Below are positions 40,519-49,427 of a DNA stretch of 64,000 bases, piece after piece. The translations under genes and the position numbers were made by a program. A model generated the notes under the pieces. That model saw nothing but the letters and a program-made list of their open reading frames with translations. It did no database searches and was not told where the DNA came from. Position 1 is the stretch's first letter; every line of letters begins with the position of its first letter. This DNA is from Streptomyces deccanensis (GTDB lineage Bacteria > Actinomycetota > Actinomycetes > Streptomycetales > Streptomycetaceae): positions 4,464,001 to 4,528,000 of the forward strand of contig NZ_CP092431.1 of NCBI RefSeq assembly GCF_022385335.1, read 5' to 3'.

Positions 40519-42018
40519 GTGACCGACACCGCCCACGCGCTCAGCGACTCCCGCACCCTCTGGGAACTTCTCGACCGCCGCGCCGGCCTCACCCCCGACC
40601 GGCCCGTCCTCCTCCAGGACGACCGCACCCTGAGCTTCGGCGAACTGCGGTCCCGCGCCGAGCGCGTGGCGGCCGGGCTGTACGACAGGGGCGTACGCCC
40701 CGGCACGGTCGTCGCCTGGCAGCTGCCCACCCGCATCGAGACGGTCCTGCTCTCCTTCGCCCTGGCCCGCCTCGGCGCCGTCCAGTCCCCGGTCATCCCC
40801 TTCTACCGCGACCGCGAGGTCGGCTTCGCGCTGCGGGAGTCGAGGGCCGAGCACTTCGCCGTACCCGGCGAGTGGCGGGGCTTCGACCACACCGCGATGG
40901 CCCGACGGCTGGACGCGCGCGGGATCTTCGAGGCGTACGAGGCCCTCCCGGAGGGCGACCCCACGGCGCTCCCCGCCCCGCCCGCCGACGGCACCTCCGT
41001 CCGCTGGATCTACTGGACCTCGGGCACCACCTCCGACCCCAAGGGCGTCCTGCACACGGACCGTTCCCTGATCGCGGGCGGCTCCTGCCTCGCCCACGCG
41101 CTCCGGCTCACCGCGGACGACGTCGGCTCGATCGCCTTCCCGTACGCGCACATAGGCGGCCCCGACTACATGGTGATGCTCCTGCTGTACGGCTTCCCGG
41201 CCGTGCTGTTCGAGCACTTCGCGCTGCCGGCCGCGCTGGAGGCGTACCGCAAGCACGGGGTGACGGTGGCGGGCGGGTCGACGGCGTTCTACTCGATGTT
41301 CCTGGCCGAGCAGCGCAAGCAGCCGGGCGAGCCGGTCGTCCCGTCCCTGCGGCTCCTCGCGGGCGGCGGCGCCCCGAAGCCGCCCGAGCTCTACCACGCG
41401 GTCGTACGGGAGATGGGGGTGCAGCTCACCCACGGGTACGGCATGACCGAGGTGCCGATGATCACGATGGGGGCGCCCGACGACTCGGCGGAGAACCTGG
41501 CGACGACGGAGGGGCGGCCGCCGGAGGGGATGGAGATCCGGATCGCGGAGGACGGGGAGGTGCGGTTGCGTGGGGAGGCCGTCTGTCACGGGTACCTGGA
41601 TCCGGCGCAGTCGGCGGCGGCCTTCGACGCGGACGGGTTCTTCGTCACCGGCGACCTCGGACACCTCACCGAGAGCGGCCATCTGGTGCTGACCGGCCGC
41701 CTCAAGGACGTCATCATCCGCAAGGGCGAGAACATCTCCGCCAAGGAGATCGAGGACCTGCTGCACCGCCATCCGGCCGTCCAGGACGTGGCGGTGATCG
41801 GGCTGCCGGACCCGGAGCGCGGGGAGCGGGTGTGCGCGGTCGTCGAACAGCCGCCGGGGGCCGAGGCGCTGACGCTGCCGGACATCACCGACTGGCTGCG
41901 CGCGGAAGGGCTGTCCGTCCACAAACTGCCGGAGCGGCTGGAGGTGGTGGACGCCCTGCCACGCAACGAGACCCTGCGAAAGGTGCTCAAGTACAAACTC
42001 CGCGAACGCTATGCGTGA
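40519..42018 (+). CDS. AMP-forming acyl-CoA ligase (cyclohexanecarboxylate-CoA ligase-like)
   Basis: This 499-residue adenylate-forming enzyme has WIYWTSGTTSDPKGVLHTD, THGYGMTEVPMITMG, GDLGHLTESGHLVLTGRLKD, VIIRKGENISAKEIEDLL, and NETLRKVLKYKLRERY with the catalytic C-terminal lysine. The EISAKEIED form is typical of cyclohexanecarboxylate/short aromatic or branched acid CoA ligases. The GTG at 40519 follows AGGGGG by about 6 bp. It is divergent from the amidohydrolase-FadE operon and carries its own operator. Confidence 0.88.
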   Translation: MTDTAHALSDSRTLWELLDRRAGLTPDRPVLLQDDRTLSFGELRSRAERVAAGLYDRGVRPGTVVAWQLPTRIETVLLSFALARLGAVQSPVIPFYRDREVGFALRESRAEHFAVPGEWRGFDHTAMARRLDARGIFEAYEALPEGDPTALPAPPADGTSVRWIYWTSGTTSDPKGVLHTDRSLIAGGSCLAHALRLTADDVGSIAFPYAHIGGPDYMVMLLLYGFPAVLFEHFALPAALEAYRKHGVTVAGGSTAFYSMFLAEQRKQPGEPVVPSLRLLAGGGAPKPPELYHAVVREMGVQLTHGYGMTEVPMITMGAPDDSAENLATTEGRPPEGMEIRIAEDGEVRLRGEAVCHGYLDPAQSAAAFDADGFFVTGDLGHLTESGHLVLTGRLKDVIIRKGENISAKEIEDLLHRHPAVQDVAVIGLPDPERGERVCAVVEQPPGAEALTLPDITDWLRAEGLSVHKLPERLEVVDALPRNETLRKVLKYKLRERYA

Positions 42019-42268
42019 CCGCCGCGACCGCCGGCCCACCACCGGTGCGGGCGGCGGCCTCCGCACGTGACCGCGCCACGTGCGGCTGCACTGGGACCCG
42101 CGCGTGAGCGGCTGCGCCGCGGCCCACGTACGAGCGGCCGCACCGCGACCCGCACACGTGCGACGGCTGACCGCCCACGAGCGAATCCGACCGATCACCG
42201 ACGACTGCCGACCGCTCTCGACCCCGCCGTGACCGCTGACAAGCCCGCCGATGACCGCTGACGAGCGG

Positions 42269-42332
42269 CCCGCGACGGGCTGTTGAGGTTCCCGCGACGG
42301 CTGGTGCGATGCCCGCGACGGCTGTGGTGATG
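42269..42332. repeat. Short imperfect tandem repeat, about 21 bp x 3
   Basis: Units beginning CCCGCGACGG(G)CTG occur at 42269, 42291 and 42312. They lie in a 327-bp low-complexity gap (42019-42345) after the AMP ligase in which I see no gene; GACCGCTGAC also recurs at 42229 and 42253. Confidence 0.6.
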
Positions 42333-42345
42333 CCCGGCCGTGGGA

Positions 42346-42858
42346 CTACTCGGGGACGGTGAAGTAGCGGGCGAACGCGTTGACGACCTCCACCTCGTCC
42401 ACCTTGCCGTCGGCGTCGGTGTCGAGGGTGGCGGCGGCCGCGGCGGCGGTCTCGGCCGGGGCGCCGAGGGCCTTGAGGACCCGCGCGGTCTCCTCGACCG
42501 TGGCCTTCCCGTCCCCGTCGGCGTCCGCGACGGCGAGGGCCGCGTGCAGGAAGGGGCGGGCGATCTCGGCGAAACGGTCGGGGTTGTCGCGCAGCCGCTT
42601 GACCGCGCCGTTCACGAACTCGTCCCGGGTGATGCGCTGGTCGCCGTCCCGGTCCGCTATGCCGGCCATGCCCTGCCAGAAGGCCTCGGCGCCGCCGTAC
42701 AGGGCCTGGCCCTTGTCCGAACGGGCGGTGGTGCCGAACTCGTTGAGAACCGCCTTGCTCGCCGCGCTGAAGTCCTCGCGGTCGATCCAGCCGTTGCCGT
42801 CCTGGTCGAAGGTGGCGAACCGGGCGGCGATCCTGCGCTCGTACTCGCTGCTGACCAT
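42346..42858 (-). CDS. EF-hand calcium-binding protein (calerythrin/CabD-like)
   Basis: This 170-residue protein has four EF-hand loops: DQDGNGWIDREDF (about residues 18-30), DRDGDQRITRDEF, DADGDGKATVEET and DTDADGKVDEVEV. The second to fourth are well formed for calcium, each flanked by helices. This is the sarcoplasmic calcium-binding/calerythrin arrangement found in streptomycete Cab proteins; from recalled gene order it may be the CabD orthologue. The likely role is calcium buffering or signalling linked to development. No signal peptide is visible. Confidence 0.88.
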   Translation of the reverse strand: MVSSEYERRIAARFATFDQDGNGWIDREDFSAASKAVLNEFGTTARSDKGQALYGGAEAFWQGMAGIADRDGDQRITRDEFVNGAVKRLRDNPDRFAEIARPFLHAALAVADADGDGKATVEETARVLKALGAPAETAAAAAATLDTDADGKVDEVEVVNAFARYFTVPE

Positions 42859-43050
42859 GTCTCTTCGGGCCCGCCTTACGTCAAGTGGGGTGCTTCTCGG
42901 ACGGAGCGTACGACGTCAGAGGCCCGGACGGAGCCGGAAAGCGGCGCTTGTACCAAGACTGCGGGAATTCCGGGACAACTGTGTGGCCGCCGGGACACCA
43001 CCAGGTGGGACAGCTCACACGTACGTACTGCTCATGGGGAGGGTGCGGGG

Positions 43051-43461
43051 TCAGGCCGACAGGGGGTCGGCCTCGTCGTCCGCGTCCGGCGCGACCGCCG
43101 AGGGGACGTCCGGGTGGACGTCGAAGAGGCGGCGGACGCCGAGGGCGGCGAGGACGCGGTTGACGTGCGCGCCCTCCGAGGGGCCGCCGCCCGCGTGGCC
43201 GTCGGCGGGGAGGATCAGCCGGAGCCGCCCCCGGCAGGACCGCATCAGACGGCGGGTGGCGACCAGGACGCCCACGCCGCTGGAGTCGCAGAAGACGACG
43301 GCGGAGAGGTCGAGGACGAGACTTCGGCGGCCGTCGGCCACCGCCTCGTGCACGCGCTGGCGGAGCACGGGGGAGGTGACCAGGTCCATCTCCCCGGACA
43401 CGTGCAGCACGGCCCAGTCCCCCTGTCCGCCCTGCTCGCCGTCGGTCACTTCGAACGCCAC
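43051..43461 (-). CDS. STAS-domain anti-sigma factor antagonist
   Basis: This protein of about 136 residues has a STAS domain: WAVLHVSGEMDLVTSPVLRQRV, SLVLDLSAVVFCDSSGVGVLVATRR, the latter with the Ser that anti-sigma kinases phosphorylate. An Asp-rich C-terminal tail follows (VAPDADDEADP). The GTG at 43461 is preferred because GAGAGG lies 8-9 bp upstream; an in-frame ATG exists at 43500. It is divergent from the sigma factor gene at 43973, and the pair is a conserved streptomycete neighbourhood. Confidence 0.87.
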   Translation of the reverse strand: MAFEVTDGEQGGQGDWAVLHVSGEMDLVTSPVLRQRVHEAVADGRRSLVLDLSAVVFCDSSGVGVLVATRRLMRSCRGRLRLILPADGHAGGGPSEGAHVNRVLAALGVRRLFDVHPDVPSAVAPDADDEADPLSA

Positions 43462-43972
43462 CGCGATGCCTCTCAGTCGCCGAACCGGAAGCCACTGCAC
43501 CGCTTCCTGCTGCGCGGCTGCCCCGCCGTCGTTCCATGAAACACCCGTGGCCCGCCGAAAGCGCGGGGTAAGCGAGCCAATTCCGGGCCCTTTTCGGTGC
43601 GATTTCCATCGAGTACGGTCACATGTGATCGCACATTGATCACGAATGACTTCGGTATCGATCGGATGCGGGCTCAGACGGCCGCCACTCGGTTGGATTC
43701 GCGCAGATCAGGTACCTCGTATGGTCGTACAGGCATACGAAAGACGGGTGGACGCCCACGTGGGCGGTGTGGAAACGGCTTACTCGGGAGGCGCATACCA
43801 CCTCCGGCCTCGTGAGGGGCGCGCATTGCCATAAAGGGGCGTGCGCGGTCAGCGGTGCCGACTACATTCGGGACGGCGGTGCGCACAGGCTGGAAGCGGG
43901 CCGGAAACGGGCGGGCCGTCGACCGGGCGGATATCAGGAACGGCGCAGGTGAGAGCAGGGTGAGGGGGCCGT
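43462..43972. other. Divergent promoter region between STAS and sigma factor genes
   Basis: These 511 bp contain a relatively AT-rich stretch at 43615-43665 (GTGATCGCACATTGATCACG). GTGATC...GATCAC can pair (43625-43641). No gene is convincing. Promoters of both flanking genes should lie here. Confidence 0.4.
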
Positions 43973-44554
43973 ATGGCGGCGATGGACGCACCGCCCCGCT
44001 GGGACCGCAAGATGCAGCAGCGGCTGGCGCGCGGCGAGGCGGCGGCGCTCGGTGAGCTGTACGACCGGTTCGCGTCCCTCGTGCACGGGCTGGCCCACCG
44101 CGTCCTCGGCGACGAGCGGGCTGCGGACGGCATCACCCGCGAGGTGTTCCTCCAGCTCTGGGAGAACCCCGAGGACTACGACCCCAAGCAGGGGCCGCTG
44201 CGGTCCTGGGTGGCGGCGCTGACCCACCGTCTCGCGGTGCAGCGGCTGCGGGCCACCGAGACCGCGGCGCTCGCCCGTGGCGGCGAGGGCACGGCGGAGG
44301 ACCTGGAGCGCAAGGTCCAGCAGGCGTCGGTCGCGGCCCGCGCCGACTACATCGTGCAGGCCATGCCCGCGCCGCTGCGGGCCGCCCTGGACCTGGCCTA
44401 TTTCCAGCGCCGCGACTACCGCCAGACCGCGTCGGACCTCGGCGTCACCGAGGACGAGGCCCGCCGCCGCCTCCGCCTCGGCCTCCAACTCCTCTCCACC
44501 GCCCACGACACCCGCCCCTCCGGCCCCCCACCCGAACCCGGGCCCCACACATGA
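43973..44554 (+). CDS. ECF-type RNA polymerase sigma factor
   Basis: This 193-residue protein has region 2 (ALGELYDRFASLVHGLAHRVLG, GITREVFLQLWENPEDYDP, LRSWVAALTHRLAVQRLR) and region 4 (MPAPLRAALDLAYFQRRDYRQTASDLGVTEDEARRRLRLGL). The start ATG at 43973 follows GAGGGGG. The TGA overlaps the ATG of the downstream zinc-finger gene (ATGA), a typical sigma/anti-sigma coupling. Promoter targets are unknown. Confidence 0.88.
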   Translation: MAAMDAPPRWDRKMQQRLARGEAAALGELYDRFASLVHGLAHRVLGDERAADGITREVFLQLWENPEDYDPKQGPLRSWVAALTHRLAVQRLRATETAALARGGEGTAEDLERKVQQASVAARADYIVQAMPAPLRAALDLAYFQRRDYRQTASDLGVTEDEARRRLRLGLQLLSTAHDTRPSGPPPEPGPHT

Positions 44555-46339
44555 CCGCCGACCCCAGCCCGCACGGGCAGCACGAGCCGGAGAACCGGAA
44601 AACCCCGGCCCCGGGCCCGTCCCCCGACCTCGCAACGCCCGAATCCAGCGGCACGGGCGGAACGGACGACGCGGACGGAAGGGACAGCACGGGCGGGACG
44701 GACGGCACGGGTAGGCCGGACGAACCGAGGGGGTCGGGCGGATCCGCGCGGCCAGGTGCTTCCGGCGGCGCCGACGGGCCGAGCGGGCCGGTCGGGGGCA
44801 CGGGCGCTGGTGGTGACGAACCCGTGGGGCCGCCCCGGATACCGCTGCCGCGCACCTCCGTGGAGGACACCGGAATGCCTCTGCCCGACGTCATGCCGAA
44901 CCCCACCCCCGAGGCGCCCCCGGCCACCCCACCGGCCCTGTCAGCCCCCTCGGCCCCATCAGCCCCGCCCGAGCCGCCGGACCCCACCCCGGCGCCCGGC
45001 CCCTCCGCACCGTCCGGAACCTCCGTGCCACCAGCCTCTTCGGATCAGCCCACGCCCTCCGTCCCCCCGGACCCCTCAACCCCACCCACCTCTCCCGGCC
45101 TCTCGACACCTCCGACCTCTTCCGACGCGCCCGGCTCCCCTTCCCCCTCTCCCTCCCCTTCTCCTCTCGTGCTGGAGCACCGGGTGTTGAAGGCGTTGCT
45201 CGGGGCCTGGGCCCTGGCTGTGTGTTCGGGGGAGGAGGCGTTGGCGGTGGAGGAGCATCTCGGGGTGTGCGGCGGGTGCGCGGACGAGGCTCGGCGGCTG
45301 CGGGAGGCCGTGGGGCTGCTGCACCCTGCGGAGAGCCTCGACCTCGACCCTGCCCTGCGCACCCAGGTCCTGGACGTCTGCCTCGGCCGCCGCCCACCCC
45401 GTATCCCCGTCCCCCGCTGGGCCGCCCCGTACGACGCGGAAACGGCCCGGCTGGACGCGTTGCTCCAGGACATCGACGCCTCCGACTGGCACGCCCCCGT
45501 ACGGCTGCGCTGGTTCGAGGGCGAGGGCCCGGTGAGCCGTCGTACGACCGTCGCCGGGGTCATCGCCCACCTCCTGACCGTCGACGGCCTCGTGGCCACG
45601 GCGCTCGGCCTGGACGACCCGCTCGACTCACTCGGCCCACGCGAACCCGGCCCCGACGAGCCTCCCGGCGGCGTCTCCCCGGCGGCGCGCACCGAGGCGT
45701 ACTGGAAGGCGTCCCACTTCCCGCCCACCCGCGCCCTGCGCGCCCCCTGGCGGCAGCAGAGCCACGACATCGTCCGCACGACCTCGTTCACGAGCGGCGG
45801 CGGCCTCGACGGCACCGACGGCACCGACGCCTCGAGCGGGCCGGCGGTCTCCTACGGCGGCTTCGAACTCCCCCTCCAGGACGCGATGCTCGATCGCGCG
45901 TTCGAGTGCTGGATTCACGCGGAGGACATCGCGGAGGCCGTGGACTACCCGTACGAGCCGCCCTCCGGCCGCCATCTGCACGCCATGATCGACCTGGCGG
46001 CCCGCATGCTGCCGGTGTCGCTGGCCGAACGCCGCCGGACCGGTCTCGCGTCCCCGCCCCCCGTCCGGCCGCCACCTCGTACCGGCGGGTGCCCCCGGCC
46101 GCAGTCTCCGTCTGGAGATCGAGGGTTCCGGCGGCGGCGAGTGGCTGATCCCCCTGGACTCCCCCGCTGCCCTCGGCTCCGCCGATCACGAGGTGGCCCA
46201 CGTGGCCCTGGACGGCGTCGAGTTCTGCCGTCTCGCCGCCGGTCACGTCCCCCCGGAGGAGGCGGCCGCCGGCCAGGGCGGCGACCGGGAGGCCATCAGA
46301 GACGTACTGTTCGCGGCGGCGGCCCTGAGCCGCATGTAA
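44551..46339 (+). pseudogene. Zinc-finger/mycothiol maleylpyruvate isomerase-N domain protein, apparent frameshift
   Basis: The first ~200 residues are Pro/Ser/Gly-rich and disordered. A putative anti-sigma zinc finger follows (EEHLGVCGGCADEARRLREAVGLL), then a DinB-like MDMPI_N domain (RLDALLQDIDASDWHAPVRLRWFEG, VAGVIAHLLTVDGLVATALGLDDP, RAFECWIHAEDIAEAVDYPYE). After ...RRRTGLASPPP the frame loses sense, while another frame continues with the expected SLRLEIEGSGGGEWLIPLDS to LSRM and stops at 46339. The switch fits one extra C in the six-C run at 46057-46062. It may be a sequencing error or a true mutation. It is coupled to the ECF sigma gene and probably acts as its regulator. Confidence 0.8.
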
Positions 46340-46365
46340 GAGTCGGGAACCCGCACCGAGCACCA

Positions 46366-46410
46366 CCGGCCCGCAAAGGGGCGCGGGGAACCGCGCGACC
46401 AGCCACGACG
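46366..46410. repeat. Half copy of the intergenic GGGGCGCGGGGAACTGCGCGA element
   Basis: AAAGGGGCGCGGGGAACCGC with flanking GCGACCAGCC lies between the convergent zinc-finger gene and purU. It contains only the right arm. Confidence 0.6.
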
Positions 46411-46473
46411 GACCCACACCCGCCACACCGCGGACGCCCGCGACCCATGAGGCGCCCCGGCCCGGCTGAGCCC

Positions 46474-47355
46474 TTACGCGAAGACGACCGTCCGGCGCCC
46501 GTTCATCAGGATGCGGCGCTCGGCGTGCCACTTGACCGCCCGCGCGAGCGCCTGGCACTCCACGTCCCGCCCGACCGCGACGAGCCCCTCGGGCGTCACC
46601 CCGTGGCCCACCCGCTCGACCTCCTGCTCGATGATCGGCCCCTCGTCGAGGTCGGCGGTGACGTAGTGCGCCGTCGCGCCGATCAGCTTCACACCGCGCG
46701 TGTGCGCCTGGTGGTACGGCTTCGCGCCCTTGAAGCTCGGCAGGAAGGAGTGGTGGATGTTGATGATGCGCCCGCTGAGCTGCTTGCAGAGGTCGTCGGA
46801 GAGGACCTGCATATAGCGGGCCAGCACGACCAGCTCGACGTTCTCCTCGCGCACGATCTCCAGCAGCCGCGCCTCCGCGTCCGCCTTCGTGTCCTTGGTC
46901 ACCGGGATGTGGTGGAACGGGATGTCGTACGACCCCACCAGCTCGGCGAAGTCGGTGTGGTTGGAGACCACGGCCGCGATCTCCACCGGCAGCGCGCCCG
47001 TACTCGCCCGGAAGAGCAGGTCGTTCAGGCAGTGCCCGAACTTGCTGACCATGAGGACGATGCGCATCTTCTCGTCGGCCAGGTTGATCTGCCAGTCCAT
47101 CTGGAAGGAGTCACCGATCGCCGCGAAGCTGGCGCGCAGCTTGTCCACGTTCACCGGTGCGTCCGCCGAGAAGTGGACGCGCATGAAGAACAGACCCGTG
47201 TCGTGGTCGCCGAACTGCTGACTGTCCTCGATGTTTCCGCCGGTCATGAAGAGGTAGCTCGACACGGCGTGCACGATGCCCGGCTTGTCGGGGCAGGCGA
47301 GGGTGAGGACGTACTGGTCGGCGGGCGCCGCGGCTCGGGTGGACTGCTCGTTCAT
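46474..47355 (-). CDS. purU: Formyltetrahydrofolate deformylase
   Basis: This 293-residue protein has an N-terminal ACT domain (YVLTLACPDKPGIVHAVSSYL, GGNIEDSQQFGDHDTGLFFM). A formyltransferase-like catalytic domain follows, with VLMVSKFGHCLNDLLFR, AVVSNHTDF, IPFHHIPVTKDTK, IINIHHSFLPSFKGAKPY (catalytic N-H) and HYVTADLDEGPIIEQ (catalytic D). PurU hydrolyses 10-formyl-THF to formate and THF, balancing one-carbon pools for purine synthesis. Length and all motifs are standard. It precedes nothing on its strand within 130 bp downstream. Confidence 0.95.
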   Translation of the reverse strand: MNEQSTRAAAPADQYVLTLACPDKPGIVHAVSSYLFMTGGNIEDSQQFGDHDTGLFFMRVHFSADAPVNVDKLRASFAAIGDSFQMDWQINLADEKMRIVLMVSKFGHCLNDLLFRASTGALPVEIAAVVSNHTDFAELVGSYDIPFHHIPVTKDTKADAEARLLEIVREENVELVVLARYMQVLSDDLCKQLSGRIINIHHSFLPSFKGAKPYHQAHTRGVKLIGATAHYVTADLDEGPIIEQEVERVGHGVTPEGLVAVGRDVECQALARAVKWHAERRILMNGRRTVVFA

Positions 47356-47444
47356 GCCCGACAGGGTCCCATATGGCGTACCCAGGTCGGCAACCGTCCC
47401 GAGGACCGGACCGCGGGGCCCCGCACCACCGCCCGCCGGCTTCC

Positions 47445-47945
47445 CTACGCCGCCCTGGTCATGATCCGCAGCACTTCGAGCGTGCGCGGCGGGGTGTCCG
47501 GGTCCTCACCGTCGCTCGCCGAGAGGCGTACGTGGGCCTCGCGGGCGGCGCGGACGGCCTCGGGCCAGGCCTCGTGGTCGAGGTACGCGGAGACGGGCGC
47601 GTCCGGGCCGACCTGGTGCATGATCCGCAGCACGCGCAGGACGGCCGTGTCGACGAGGGCCGCCTCCTGGGCGTCACGGAAGATCGTGCCGACGTACTTC
47701 TCGGCGGACCAGTTGTCCAGCCAGGTGTCCTCGACCAGGCGGTACACGGCGTCGGTGACGTCCCCGTACCCGTCGACACCGGCCAGCCAGACGTTCTGCT
47801 GGAAGGCGGGGTCGGAGAGCATGTGCAGCGCGGAGCGCACATTGCTGCGCCAGCGCCACCACGGCATGTCGTTCAGTGGCATGCCGCCCATGGTGGATGA
47901 GCGACGCCCACGACGGGAAGGGGTCTCCGGGCCTTGGACGGTCAT
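47445..47945 (-). CDS. SCO4402 family protein
   Basis: This protein of about 166 residues is strongly conserved in Streptomyces: MPLNDMPWWRWRSNVRSALHML, QQNVWLAGVDGYGDVTDAVYRLV, NWSAEKYVGTIFRDAQEAALVD, VLRVLRIMHQVGPDAPVSAYL. The function is unknown; the sequence is mostly helical and Trp-rich, with no recognised catalytic motif. I chose the ATG at 47945 because GAGAGGAA lies about 11 bp upstream. It sits 89 bp upstream of purU on the same strand, as expected from recalled S. coelicolor gene order (SCO4402/SCO4403). Confidence 0.8.
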   Translation of the reverse strand: MTVQGPETPSRRGRRSSTMGGMPLNDMPWWRWRSNVRSALHMLSDPAFQQNVWLAGVDGYGDVTDAVYRLVEDTWLDNWSAEKYVGTIFRDAQEAALVDTAVLRVLRIMHQVGPDAPVSAYLDHEAWPEAVRAAREAHVRLSASDGEDPDTPPRTLEVLRIMTRAA

Positions 47946-48073
47946 CGCTCGCGCATTCCTCTCTGAAACCACTCGAAAATACGATCGTAGCTCCTCGTAA
48001 TTCACCTCCCGGTCACCTCCCGTTGACCGTTCGTCACGCCCGGGTTGGGGATATGGCGGAATCGTGCGGAGCC

Positions 48074-49378
48074 ATGACTGGCTTCCAGGCACCACGGACA
48101 CCTCAGCCCCCAGGCCATCCCACAGGCCTCGCCAAACGCCTGGTCAGAGCCACCACGCTGGCGGCGTGTGCCTCACTCGTCGCCGGGTGCGGGGTCATCC
48201 CTGGTACCACGGGGGGTACCGGGGACGGCCCCGTCACCGTCATGACCTGGGCCCCCGAGAAGACGGCCGCCACCAACAAGCCCGGCATGCCCGCGATGGC
48301 CAAGGCGTACGCCCGCTGGATCAACGCCGGCGGCGGCATCAACGGCCGCGAGCTGAAGATCCTCACCTGCAACGACCACAACGAGACCGTCGCGGCCGCG
48401 AAGTGCGCCCGCCGCGCCGCCGACGAGGACGTCGTCGCGGTCGTCGGCTCCTACAGTCAGCACGGCCGCGCCTTCCTCGCCCCGCTGGAGTCGGCGGGCA
48501 TCCCGTACATCGGCGGCTACGGCGTCACCGACGACGAGTTCGCCAGCGCGCTGTCGTACCCGGTCAACGGCGGCCAGGCCGCCCTCATGGCTGGCCTCGG
48601 CGAACAGCTCGCCAAGGACTGCGGCCCGGTCGCCCTCGTCCGCCCCGACTCGATCGCCGGCGACCAGCTGCCGCTGCTGCTGGACTCGGGGCTGCGGTCC
48701 GGGGGCCACGACCGGTCGGCGGACCAGCTGGCCGCCGAGGACGCGACCGAGTACGGGGGGCACGCCCGGGAGGCGCTGCGGCGGGCCAGCGCGGAGCCGG
48801 GCACGGAGGGGTGCGTGGTCCCCGCCCTGGGCGACCGCACCTTCACGTTCATGGACTCCTTCCGCCGGGACCGCGCGGACTTCCCGGACGTCCGTACGGG
48901 GACGGTGCTGGGCAGCGTCGACCAGACGGTGATCGACGCGACCGGCGGGCGGTCGGGGCCGTACGAGGGGGCGTACGTCACCGGCTGGTACCCGGTGGAG
49001 AACGACAAGCGGTGGGACCGGATGAAGGAGGTGATCCGGGAGCACGCGTTCGGCGACAACCGGATCGACCCCGCGGACCCCGGCGTGCAGACGACGTGGA
49101 TCGCGTACACCGTCCTGACGGCCGCCATCAAGGAGATCGGCGACGGGGAGGTGACCTCCCAGACGATCCGGCGCGTCCTCGACGGCGGCCTGCGGGTCAC
49201 CACCGGTGGCCTGACCCCGCCGCTCAGCTGGCGCTTCGAGGACCTCATAGCCTCCGCCGGCTTCCCCCGCCTCATCAACCCCGAGGTCACCTTCCAGGTC
49301 GTCCGCAAGGGCCAACTGGTCGCGGCGCGAAGGAACTTCGTCAACGTGGAGAAGACGTTGGTGGACGCGGAGAACTGA
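48074..49378 (+). CDS. Branched-chain amino-acid-type ABC transporter substrate-binding lipoprotein
   Basis: This protein of about 434 residues has a signal peptide with lipobox: RATTLAACASLVAGCGVIPG, cleavage before Cys. The mature part resembles the Leu/Ile/Val-binding periplasmic family: INAGGGINGRELKILTCND, VVAVVGSYSQHGRAFLAPLESAGIPYIGGYG, RRDRADFPDVRTG, GAYVTGWYPVEND. It should be a surface lipoprotein that binds a small ligand. No permease or ATPase genes adjoin it, so it may serve a remote transporter or a sensory role. ATG 48074 follows GCGGAG; ATG 48053 is in frame too. Confidence 0.85.
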   Translation: MTGFQAPRTPQPPGHPTGLAKRLVRATTLAACASLVAGCGVIPGTTGGTGDGPVTVMTWAPEKTAATNKPGMPAMAKAYARWINAGGGINGRELKILTCNDHNETVAAAKCARRAADEDVVAVVGSYSQHGRAFLAPLESAGIPYIGGYGVTDDEFASALSYPVNGGQAALMAGLGEQLAKDCGPVALVRPDSIAGDQLPLLLDSGLRSGGHDRSADQLAAEDATEYGGHAREALRRASAEPGTEGCVVPALGDRTFTFMDSFRRDRADFPDVRTGTVLGSVDQTVIDATGGRSGPYEGAYVTGWYPVENDKRWDRMKEVIREHAFGDNRIDPADPGVQTTWIAYTVLTAAIKEIGDGEVTSQTIRRVLDGGLRVTTGGLTPPLSWRFEDLIASAGFPRLINPEVTFQVVRKGQLVAARRNFVNVEKTLVDAEN

Positions 49379-49411
49379 AAAGCATGGGGCGCGGCCCCTG
49401 CTTCTCAGGGG
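49376..49411. terminator. Terminator-like hairpin between convergent genes
   Basis: GAAAAGCATGGGG pairs with CCCCTGCTTCTC around CGCGG with one bulge. It shares the AAAAGCAGGGG core of the window's intergenic repeat family and separates the lipoprotein gene from the convergent membrane-protein gene. Confidence 0.55.
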
Positions 49412-49427
49412 CGCCGCACCCGTCTCC

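Noticed and set aside
6911..40519. KstR/KstR2-type operators in the steroid-like gene promoters
   Set aside because: I did not find AAC-N-GTT or AAGCAAG-type palindromes at these promoters. The repeated motif is CTGACG-N3-CGTCAG instead.
46340..48000. Continuation of the zinc-finger protein frame to 48000
   Set aside because: Beyond 46060 this frame is Arg/Pro-rich and runs antisense through purU and the SCO4402 gene. It results from the frameshift at 46057-46062.
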